Source: Lycium barbarum
Lineage: Eukaryota > Streptophyta > Magnoliopsida > Solanales > Solanaceae
Assembly: GCF_019175385.1 (NCBI RefSeq)
Contig: NC_083337.1
Coordinates: forward strand, 23,382,385 to 23,446,384
Length of the DNA: 64,000 nucleotides
Reading direction: 5' to 3'
The number at the start of each line of letters is the position of its first letter. Positions within the stretch are counted from its first letter, which is position 1. The position numbers and the translations under genes were made by a program. Shown piece by piece: positions 37,024-46,640 of the stretch. The notes below the pieces were generated by a model. That model saw only the letters and a program-made list of their open reading frames with translations, was not told the origin of the DNA and did no database searches.

Positions 37024-38360
37024 TAGGGGTGTTCATGGTTCAGTTTGGGTCGGTTATTGATTAAAACCATAACCAAACCAATTTAGTTGGTTTTTAAATG
37101 TCTAAAATCATAACCAAACCAAAGAAAATAATAACCACCGGTTTGGTTATTGTCGGTTTGGTTCGGTTTTGTTCGATTTTTCAGTTTATGACTAGCAGCC
37201 ATGAGACTTATCAGTAAAACATTAAAAAGTTGAAAAAGACGTGTCTTTTTTTTATTCAAACGATAACTTTTATTTATAGTTTAAGGTGGAACATACATCA
37301 TAGAAACATTTTCACTATTAGTGATACTGTAGTACTCAAGTTACCCAAAGTTGCTAAACTATTACATACAGAGCTATAAACTAACTTAATAGTAGCTGCA
37401 CCATTTTGTCATCTTAATACACATACCTGGAAATAAAGTAGAGCATAAGAGCTTTTAGTTATTGTTACAAACATACATATTAATTAAACATAAAGACTAT
37501 CTTAAATTAAAATGAAAATCTATGAAATGAAAAAACTTTGTGTAATGATCCCAAACTTTGGGGCTATACTTGCATTTTGCCCTCAATTCTCCCATTTTAT
37601 TAAAAAAACTTTGTGTAATGATCCCAAACATCAGATGTTTTTCTATCATTATCCCAAGGCTAGGGTCTCGACTACAAGGAGTTGTCTTTTCTGGTTTTTA
37701 GGAGAATTACCCATAAAATAAGTATTAGGGCGTTACCATGTGCTTGAGTTGCAACAAATACTGATGTTACTGAAGTATCTTCTATAGGAACCTCCAAATC
37801 TACAACATCTGTCCTTTTCATATGAAAAATATTAGAAGTTTAGGACCCATTCAGATAAGAAAAAAGAAAGGTATAAATTCGAAAAAAAAAAAAAAAAAAA
37901 AACAACCTAAAATCAAATGGCTGACAAAGAAAGACTAACAATTTAAGTCAAAGACATTAGACTCTAACGTGAGATTTTATTAGTAGGTTTGTACTTAACA
38001 CTTAAAGAGTTAAATGACTTAAAGACATGGCCTTGGACATATTCTTAAAAATATGGGCCTTAAAAAATCATGTGAAATAAGTAGACCAAAAATGAAATTA
38101 ATGATTAAAAGGTATAAAATATTTATAATTATTTATGAAAAACTAATATTATACATATAAATAATTATAAATTTAGGTATATAATTTATCGGTTTGGTTC
38201 GGTTATTTATTCAGTTATTTTTTAATAGAACCGTAACCAAACCAAATATTATTGGTTTTTAAAATTTAAAACCAAACCAAACTAAATGTCAGTTTTTTTA
38301 TTCGGTTTGGTTAAATTTTCGGTTTGGTTTTGGTTTTAACCAAAACCGTGAACAACCCTA
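37024..38360. mobile_element. Non-autonomous hAT-type DNA transposon
   Basis: 1,337 bp with an 8-bp perfect TSD GGCTTAAG (37016-37023 and 38361-38368), which is the hAT signature, and terminal inverted repeats TAGGGGTGTTCATGG / CCGTGAACAACCCTA (13 of 15 match). The subterminal regions carry many inverted copies of AACCAAACC / GGTTTGGTT. No transposase frame is visible. A partial tandem repeat of ACTTTGTGTAATGATCCCAA lies at about 37527-37627. The sister LTR (around 27010) shows the empty site GGCTTAAGC. Confidence 0.92.
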
Positions 38361-38854
38361 GGCTTAAGCATTGATAACGAGAAGGTAAGAAACACTGTCC
38401 TGTGAAGAGGTATGGGAAGGCACAAATGTGACCTAGATTATGGGCTCGTGGTCCGAGGTTAGTTTCGAAAACGAGAGGTATATTGATATGGCCCGTGTCC
38501 GAGGTTCGTTCCGGAGCGGAGGTTTATGCTCGGGTCTGAGGAGTGGATCCGGAACGAGTGGTACATGGACACCATGGGTCCCCCTGCAGGTCATGATTAC
38601 AGAGCAATGACATCAGTTAGCATGTATGTACAACGAGTATGGTTAGTGTGGTAAACTTATTTCCGTTGTGGCTTCCGTTGATTATGATTCTTGATATCTT
38701 GGTGACTTATTTGTGATTATCCTTGGTTGACTTGTTGTGGTTTATTGATATTCGTGTCTGTTGGCTGGCTTGTTTATTCTATTTATTTTATGAGATATGC
38801 ATGATACTAATCATAGTCGACCTATGATATCTACCGGTACATAGTGTTTGTACT

Positions 38855-41405
38855 TGTCACGACCCAATTCGCGAGTCGTGGTGGCACCTATACTATCCCT
38901 CCGAGTAGGCGAACCACATTACTAATAACAAGTAAAATAAGCGAAAAATTAAATAAGAATAAGTTATCAAGTCTTAAATGCTTATCATAACTAGAAATGT
39001 CACGACAACCCCAAAATCTGGTCAAAGGGTACAAGTGCGCTAACATAGTACGGAATAGAAGTCTGAAAATACCCGAAGGCTACATATTGTCTGTCGAATA
39101 CAAAAACAGAAATAAATAGAGGAGGCCCTTCAGGGGCCACGGATGACCAAGTAGCTCACCATGAATGACTGAAAAATGTCACCCTCGCGTATCAGCCACG
39201 GGGTGTAGAACTGGAACCTGGATCGTACTCTGCAGTCAACAAAAGTGCAGCAAGAGTAGTATCAGTACAACACTTGTACCGGTAAGCATCATAGGCCGAC
39301 AATGATTAGATAACGCATGAAGAAGTTGAAACCAACAAGTAGCATATAGAGCAAACAGGTATGGTCACGTATCATATACAACTAAAGTGTAAAGGAATCA
39401 TGAAATCAACCAAGACAGATATAATTCACTAAATGATCAGTCAAATATATGAGTGGATGAATGCAATAGTCACCTCTCTCACTCCACTCTCGTACACACA
39501 TGCTAAGGGCAGTGCCTCAAAGTCATGACCCATGGGGGACCCGCGAAGTCCATGTACCACTCGGGCTCTCCGGCAGAAACCTCGGAGGCTATTAATCACT
39601 CTCAATCTCCGGCAAAGACCTCGGAGTCTCTCTGTCACTCTCCATCTCCAGCAAAGACCTCGGAGTCTCTCAATCACTCACCTCACCAATTATCACAACA
39701 ATAATATGGAAAGCATGCCATGCATGATATCAGTCTCAACAATATCACCAATATAAATCAACAAGTACAAGTCATATTACTGTTCACTGTTCAATTATCA
39801 ATATTACCATTCCTTTTCATGTGATGAGTGAACTAGTATGTGACGGAGATACAAACAAGTGATAATCACGGAAATAACACATTTGGCGACAAACCCACAT
39901 AACAGCTGACAAAACCAACCTAATTGGAATTCACCTTCACTTCATAGGCCTATCATGCTATCCCCGTCACTTTCTACAACTACATACGATTCTCTAATCA
40001 GAGTCTAACTAAAGTAGACCGTAACCTACCTCAATGCCGAGCAGGTGCCACGAACAATCAAACCAATGTCTTCCCTTTGCGTAGGGCCTCTAAACTATCG
40101 AAGTCTATCAAATATGAGATCTACGTTAGAATACGAATCAAAGAACATCCATATTGCTATACTTATATTCGAAACTCAAAAATGACCTTAAAAAGTGACC
40201 CCAGGCCCATAAGGGTGAAACTGAAATTTTATTGAAAAATCATTTCACCCATAGCCCAAGGGTCATTAATCTAGAAGATTAGTTAATTTCATCCATAAAT
40301 GGACTCTCAAATCATTTATTCTCATTTCTTAAGACTAAGGCTCAAAACCTTCAGTTATCCCAAAATCTTAAACTAGAATTAACATCTCACTTTCCACAAA
40401 TCAAATACCATGAATTTAAAGGTGTTCATATAATCCAATACAACTAACATTCAATTTCATAGACTGAATATATAAATATTGAAATTGGAACATGATAAAC
40501 ATAAAAAGAAATTCAAAACTAGAAGCAAAATTTGGACAGTGACTTTCAATCAAAATAAAAAAACGTACAGGGTCATTTAACCCTACATCAATTCTATCAT
40601 TACTGCCCAACAATGATTTGTTAATCATTACTCTATCATTAGTCCTCAATCATTTTGTCATCATTATCTAATCATCATAACTTAACCAAGATGGTAAATA
40701 AGAACACCTATTAAGGAATATTGAAGCGATCCTACAGCACACGTAATTAACAATGAAAATTCACCAAGGCTTAATACTTATACTAATCATTATGTGAATC
40801 CTCACTTTAATTCCAATGGTCCAATAGTTAGCATTCATAATTACCTTCCAATCATTGTTCATCTCATTACTCACTCATTGTCCACATAAATTGTTATAAC
40901 TTCACACCAAAATCTCTATAATGAAGATTAGAATTAATACCTAATGCTTTTTGAACCTTGATAATTTGATATCTCCCTAGCTTTTTATGCTACCACTGAA
41001 ACCCGAAATTCCCAGCACGTGTTCCTTCTCTCAATCACTTAATGTTTTGTGAACTAGATGAAATCCCTAGGGCAACTTATATGTAGGAGATATAAGGTGG
41101 GCTTGGCCCATAGCTTATCACAATATTAACCCACTTCACTAATTCACTTAACTACTTTGTATACTATAAAATATAGTCATTCTGTCAAATACTTTATTTA
41201 CCAACTTGCGCCTTATATGTGTGAAGCTCATATTCCTATAAATAAACTATTCACACACATTAAATAAATATATTTCAAAAAGTTCCCGCCAATTAAATTA
41301 CCGTGCCACTAATTCTCGCAAGTCAAGAATACACTTTAAACTACGAAAAGGGTATTTTAGCGAAAACGAGTTCACAGGTGCTAAACGACCAAACGGGTCG
41401 TTACA
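38855..41405 (-). mobile_element. Solo LTR in element E 3' LTR, perfect TSD
   Basis: 2,551 bp from TGTCACGACCC to GGGTCGTTACA, flanked by GTACT at 38850-38854 and 41406-41410. Minus orientation. The E 5' LTR shows the empty site (TTTGTACTGATACTACC near 27497). No internal region remains. Unlike the other LTRs I see no obvious palindrome patch near its 5' end. Confidence 0.95.
39558..39674. repeat. 39-bp tandem repeat, three copies
   Basis: Units 39558-39596, 39597-39635 and 39636-39674, each starting CACTC and containing CTCC-GCA-A-ACCTCGGAG. Because 39 is a multiple of three, frames stay open through it on both strands; these are not genes. Confidence 0.92.
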
Positions 41406-41872
41406 GTACTGATACTACCTTGTTGCATTCTTTGGGTACAGATTGTGATACGAAGACTGCTACCCGCCCTCACATCTAGCGTTCAGGACGTTTGCTGATA
41501 GATTTAGGGTCAGCTTCTATCCATGCCGGGTCGCCCAAAGATCTTCCTCTTATGATGTCTTTTCCTATTATGGACATTATGGATATTTATTAGACAGATT
41601 TCATTCCTTAGACATGTTTTAGATTAGAGTCTTGGAATGCTGACTTTCGGACTTTGGGGATTTTGTAACAGTTAGAACTTCCGCACTTATTTCAGTATTT
41701 TATGGCATGACTTATTTTATTTACTTGATGCTTGAATGAGTAATAACTGACTAACTTGATTAATATAAAATCGGACTTGAATGAATAGAAGATTGTGTGT
41801 TGTTTCGCCCACTAGGAGTTAGTGTGGGTGCCAGTCATGGCGGGTTGGGTCGTGACAGAGGATGAGTGTAAT

Positions 41873-41942
41873 GATTGCCGAGGTTGTTGCCGGAATCATG
41901 AGGTAGCGATTGCCGAGGTTGTTACCGGAATCGTGAGGTACA
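41873..41942 (+). repeat. 35-bp tandem repeat, two copies
   Basis: GATTGCCGAGGTTGTTGCCG-type unit at 41873-41907 repeated at 41908-41942 with few differences, inside the family-B LTR. Confidence 0.88.
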
Positions 41943-42496
41943 TGGACTTTGGGGGTCCCTCATTGGTTGTACTGTCGAGATGTGATGTTCCATCATCGAA
42001 GTACATGTGTACGGTGCATATGCATTGCATCCATATTTCATACATTATTGCATTGCATTGTACCTTTTGACTTCTCGTGTTGATCTTGTGATATTCTTGT
42101 GATCTAGTTGTGTTATACGAACTCAGATTGTATGTATTGAGACTTGACACAGTTGGTCTTAGTTGCTATAACCGTAGGCCATGATCTTGAATTACTTTTT
42201 TGGTTCTCGTTGGCTTAGTTGTATATTTGTCTTCCTAAAATTTAGGCGAATAGTGAATATCAGAATGACGGTATGACTTTCTGATACTAACAGGGGATTG
42301 AGTAATGGTAGTTCACTTGCGATACTTAAGATAAATTGTCTATTGTATGTTAGATGAGTTAGAATGGAATATAGTGTAAGTTTGGCAAAATGTATAACTA
42401 GGGGAGAGTTGACGAGAGTAAGAATATTTATTGTTGTGACGAGCGGTAGGTAATGTGCACTGTTGACCTAATTTACCTACCATGCTTATTTGTGAA

Positions 42497-44014
42497 TGAC
42501 GAGTGTTTGGCGCATATATATTTTAACTCTTACTCTGACAAATAATAGTATGGAAAGATGTCGAACCCATCAAGATTGTTTATCTATTCTACAAACGTTT
42601 CTTGTTTTAATTTCTATTTGAGACAATCAGAAAGAGTTGCATTGTAAGTTAATTAACTTTAAATACACAAATAGAGCAATGGAGATATATTTTGGTTTTT
42701 CTCAAATATAAAAAAAGGGTGTTGGGATCCTGACTTCACTTGATATTTCTATTATAAAGTAAATTCTTTAATCTTCAATTTCTATTTCTCATAAATGCAT
42801 AAATGCCTCTCACGATTACATTTATATGTTATTACTTAAGTTGAAGAATTAATCGCATTCCTCTCGGTTATACAAATTAATTATCAAAATAGTAACATTA
42901 AAGCACCAGAAATACATGCTTGAACAAAAACATGCTCTTTATAGTAAGTCCCTTTCAGTTACCTTACTTGCTATAACTAATCAATACACTATCCACCTCT
43001 CTCGATTACAAATAAGTGTAAAATTAATTACGACATAAATTAAAAGAGATAGATGCCACTAAATAAATGTTAACATCTATCAATACGACAAGTAACTATG
43101 TTACTTCTTCCACCTCTCTCGATTACAGAATTAGTAACAAGTTAATTGGTAGTATAAATTAGATAAATGTTAACAAATAAAATAACATCTAACTGTAAAG
43201 CATATAAAAGTTAAATAGAAAGCTTCTGCTCAAACATGTGAAATTGAGGAATAATATCTACTATTATATAAAAATATCAAGATCCATCATTCTCCCAACA
43301 CAAAAGACAGTTACTCCATATTGGAGTTAATACAACCCATGGAAATATTCTTATCCATTAACAAGAAAATAGAAGAAATATTCAAGAAGAATAATTCCGC
43401 TATTTAATTAAAAATAAAAACTAGAATAATTTCCAATACCAAATAATTGAAGAAATAATAGAAGAAGAACTGAAGAAAGGAACAATATATTTGCAATTCT
43501 CCTCCCGTTACTCTCTAATCCTCTCAATTGGTCTCCTATAAAGCCGCTCAAACAACTCTATTTATAGAGTCTTCAAAAGGTCGTAAGTCTCCAGATTTGG
43601 CAAGTTGAATATTGCAACTTGCATTTGCCTTATTTTTAAATTGCTGCTCCCGTAACTTGTCTTCAAGTTGGCCAATTACATTTCATGTTTTGAAATTGGT
43701 TTCTCTGACAGTCCTTTACATTTTTGCAGTCCACTTGCTTTAAAGTGGCATGAATATGGAAATGTGTGGCCTTCTTTTCTTTTCCCATTGTATTTTTGTT
43801 TTAGTTTGATGGGTCCCACACCAAGGAAAAAATTGTATAATTGATTTCATCTTTGCAGCACTTCCTTTTCTCGTTTCTTGCTTTTCTTTCTTCTTCATTT
43901 TGATCTCTTGAATTTATTTATTAAATTATGATATTTCCTACAAATAAAAGATAAAAATATTAATATTAAAAATTAAGTAACAACTTAATTTATATACTTA
44001 TTTTTCCTTCATCG
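42497..44014. mobile_element. Unclassified AT-rich insertion in the LTR
   Basis: By alignment with solo LTR B, this roughly 1.5 kb interrupts the LTR between GCTTATTTGTGAA and ACTGATATG. GTGAA occurs on both sides (42492-42496 and 44015-44019), a possible 5-bp TSD. No clear terminal repeats or coding frame. The phrase CCTCTCTCGATTACA recurs four times in variant form (42806, 42860, 42996, 43113). Confidence 0.55.
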
Positions 44015-44491
44015 GTGAACAACTCTATTACTGATATGTTCTTCTAACCATTATTGGCCTATGATGCTTACCAATACTAATGTTTTACTGATACTACTCT
44101 TGCTACATCCCTTTTGGGATGTAGATTTTTTCACGAAATAGATTGTTGGAGTTTTTCGAGAGATGCACGGTGCCTATCTTGAAGGCCTCCATCATTTTCA
44201 TTCCGAGAGGTTGGGTCTTAGATTTATTATTGCATTCCGGTTCAGCATTAGTTGCTCTTGTACTAGTCTAGCCTAGTCATGGAAATGAGTCATTGTAATT
44301 ATTTAATCATTGTAAACACTTCCGCTATTTCGTTTAAATTTATTGGTTGACTTCTGTTTTTCGATTATTATATTTCTTGAAAGATTATTAAATCTCGTCC
44401 TTTACTTCTAAATGTTTTATGTTGGGCTGAGGGTTCGCCTACCGAGGTGGGAATGGTAGGTGCCCGCGCGATCCTAAAATGGGTCGTGACA

Positions 44492-45019
44492 GACATCATC
44501 GCCATTCTCTCCATTTCCTTAGATAATAGATCCAAGATACTTGAAATTTTCTCTCTTCTGTATGACCTGAGTACCAAGACTCACTTCCATACCAGCCTCA
44601 TGTGTTACGCTACTAAACTTACACTCCAAGTATTCTGTCTTGGTCCTATTCAACCTGAAATCTTTAGACTCCAGAGTTTGTTGCCAAACCTCCAATTTAG
44701 TGTTAACTTCACTACGAGTCTAGTCAATCATAACTATGTCATCTGCGAATAACATACACCATGGCACCTCACGTAAGATCTGCCGCTTCAGTCCATCCAT
44801 TACCAAAGCAAATAAAAATAGGCTAAGAGCTGATACCTAATGCAACCCCATCATCACTGGGATGTGCTTTGAGTCTCCTACCACTGTCTTCACCTTGGTC
44901 TTGCTCCATCATACATGTCCTTGATCGCCTTAGTATACACCACAGGTATACCCTTCCTCTCTCTATGTTGCTCCATCAGTCTCCTTAAAAGGTGAATGGC
45001 TTCTCTAGTTGAACGTTGA
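44492..45019 (-). pseudogene. RTE-clade LINE reverse transcriptase fragment
   Basis: On the minus strand from 45019 the frame reads STREAIHLLRRLMEQHRERK, GIPVVYTKAIKDMYD, then after frame changes [32 protein letters not shown] (the FADD catalytic box), [32 protein letters not shown] and YLGSIIQGNGENGDDV. This is the RT palm and thumb of plant RTE LINEs. It is cut at 45019 by the Athila-like LTR and at 44492 by the family-B LTR. The C-terminus at 24935-25363 is probably the same copy. Confidence 0.85.
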
Positions 45020-46410
45020 TGTGCCGTGAAATTACGACACATATGATGCTTTTTGACTATAAGTTTTACTTATTTTCAAGCAAGCTTACGTTGTTTTTAC
45101 TTGTTTTTGTCATGTTTCAGGTATTCAAGGTCTCGAGAGGTTGAGTTGTGAAAATTAAGAAAAAGTACACCGAAGAGTGGAAAGAACTGAAGGTACCATT
45201 CCACGGGAAGAATCACGGACCGTGATCATTCCACGACCCATTAAACTTAGTGTGAAACAGTTCTAGTGATTCGTGTGGAAGAGGGTGAGTAGGGTTTGGT
45301 AGGAATAAATAACAAGAACTCAAGGCTTTAACCCTTGTTTAATAAATTCACTTACCGTGACTTACGATGGCATTCCACGGACCGTGAAATATTCCACGCT
45401 CTTAAAAGGTAATGTCAAATTGATCCCGATTTGAGAAGAGTTGCAATTCCATGGTGGCCGAAGAAGTCTCACGGTCCGTGAAAATTTCTGTCGAGCCAAA
45501 CCTGTTATTTGATTTTTGAGAAATTTGGCTCACTATAAATACTTCCTTGTAGGGTTTTATTTATTATCAGTTGTCAGTTTTAGACTATTATTCCCTAGCA
45601 TTGAATACTCATAGTTTTTGAAGCTTTTTTGGAGAACAAGACAATTATAATTACTTTATTCTAATTCCAATCAATCGTAAGCATTATGATTTTATTATCT
45701 CTTATTGTTCTTCTTTCTCTATGAGTAGCTAAACTAATTACTAGGGTTTTGAACCCTAAGATGGGTGTTTTGTGATTGGGGATTAGGATTGGGATTGATA
45801 TATGCATAATGGATTGTTAGGGTTTATTTATTCTTCGTTCATAATTGATGGTTGCAAACATTGATTAAAGGCATAAACTTTGCTTAACTTGGGAAAGTGA
45901 GTAGGGTTTGGTAGGAATAAATAACAAGAACTCAAGGCTTTAACCCTTGTTTAATAAATTCACTTACAAATATGAAAAATATACTTGACACAAATTAACC
46001 GTTCTTCATATACACTCTTTTATATTTGGGAAAATCATAAAGAGAAATAATCTTTAACTGTTGGGAAACATTAGGGATTCAATTAGAGGTTAAGTGCATT
46101 CTTATCACGATCCATTAGAAGTATATCATGATCAATCACCGCAGCATACACTTTATCTAAAGGGGGACACAACCTTGGTTTCTTTTGCCATATATCACAA
46201 TCCAAAGCAATCAGTTAGCAATTAGTTCATAAACAACCAACTTTCTACAAACTCAACGGACTATGAAACTAGACCGCAAGAAAGTACGATACGACTTTAG
46301 TGACCTTTTCACACAATATTCCCTATGGGGTTCGACCCCAACCTAGTTGGGTTACTATATTTGACATCGTCCGCTTTACATCATTTAATAGGTGTAATTT
46401 GAGCGTATCA
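45020..46410 (+). repeat. Athila-like 5' LTR
   Basis: 1,391 bp from TGTGCCGTGAAATTACG, placed directly against LINE sequence, to GAGCGTATCA. The preceding 5 bp are GTTGA; a right-hand copy cannot be tested because the element is truncated. It contains CCACGGACCGTG-type palindromes at about 45195-45481 and a TATA box. The text GTGAGTAGGGTTTGGTAGGA with about 80 bp around it occurs twice (45284-45356 and 45898-45967), a direct repeat inside the LTR. Confidence 0.82.
45534..45541 (+). promoter_or_regulatory. TATA box of the Athila-like LTR
   Basis: TATAAATA about 510 bp into the LTR and just after the palindrome patch; the probable pol II promoter of the element. Confidence 0.6.
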
Positions 46411-46413
46411 AAT

Positions 46414-46433
46414 TTTGGCGTCATTGTCGGGGA
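46414..46433 (+). other. Athila-like primer-binding site
   Basis: TTTGGCGTCATTGTCGGGGA, three bases after the LTR. It resembles the TGGCGCCGTTGCCGGGGA site used with tRNA-Asp in Athila and Tat elements, with transitions. Confidence 0.75.
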
Positions 46434-46529
46434 ATACGGTTTTGAAATTACTAAATAGTTTGTGCTTTACTTAAAGTCTTGTTATATTCCATCACACCTT
46501 GTTTGCCGTATACTGTGAACTAGGTGATC

Positions 46530-46640
46530 ATGCAGAACAATAACAACAAACGTGGGGCTGCTGGTAACAACAAGGTTGCAAGTGCAAGATCCACTTGTGA
46601 AAGTAGAGGATCCGAATGTCTTTGCTGATATGTTAGACGA
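46530..46640 (+). pseudogene. Athila-like gag, 5' piece before Tekay-2
   Basis: ATG at 46530 (MQNNNNKRGAAGNNK), then a frame change to VKVEDPNVFADMLD, cut by Tekay-2 at 46641. The piece continues at 56671. Confidence 0.7.

Larger units (their letters stand above)
25716..41857 (+). mobile_element. Element E: full-length Ty3/gypsy retrotransposon with three nested insertions
   Basis: 16,142 bp bounded by GAGGA at 25711-25715 and 41858-41862. LTRs start TGTAACGACCC and end GGGTCGTGACA. Order on the plus strand: 5' LTR, tRNA-iMet primer site, gag, zinc knuckle, protease, RT, RNase H, integrase, chromodomain remnant, 3' LTR; this is a chromovirus layout. It holds a solo LTR (28977-31391) in gag, and a hAT element (37024-38360) and a solo LTR (38855-41405) in its 3' LTR. 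Without these it is about 9.8 kb. Many stops throughout; LTRs differ by several indels, so it is older than Tekay-2. Confidence 0.95.
35570..41857 (+). repeat. Element E 3' LTR, split by two insertions
   Basis: Starts TGTAACGACCC at 35570 and ends GGTCGTGACA at 41857. Removing the hAT element and the solo LTR with one TSD each leaves about 2,387 bp, slightly longer than the 5' LTR. Palindrome patch (CGCTATAGCGG, CGCTGCAGCGG) at 35895-36126. Confidence 0.93.
41863..44491 (+). mobile_element. Right part of the truncated solo LTR (family B)
   Basis: Continues 25364-25710 after element E. It matches the reverse complement of solo LTR B and ends GGGTTCGCCTACCGAGGTG ... GGGTCGTGACA at 44491, directly against LINE sequence. 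No primer site follows. An unclassified insertion sits at about 42497-44014. Confidence 0.8.

Noticed and set aside
39441..39756. Overlapping frames on both strands with RGLCRR / PRSLS repeats
   Set aside because: Caused by a 39-bp tandem repeat, a multiple of three.
45015..45019. GTTGA as proven TSD of the Athila-like element
   Set aside because: The right-hand end is deleted, so the duplication cannot be verified.
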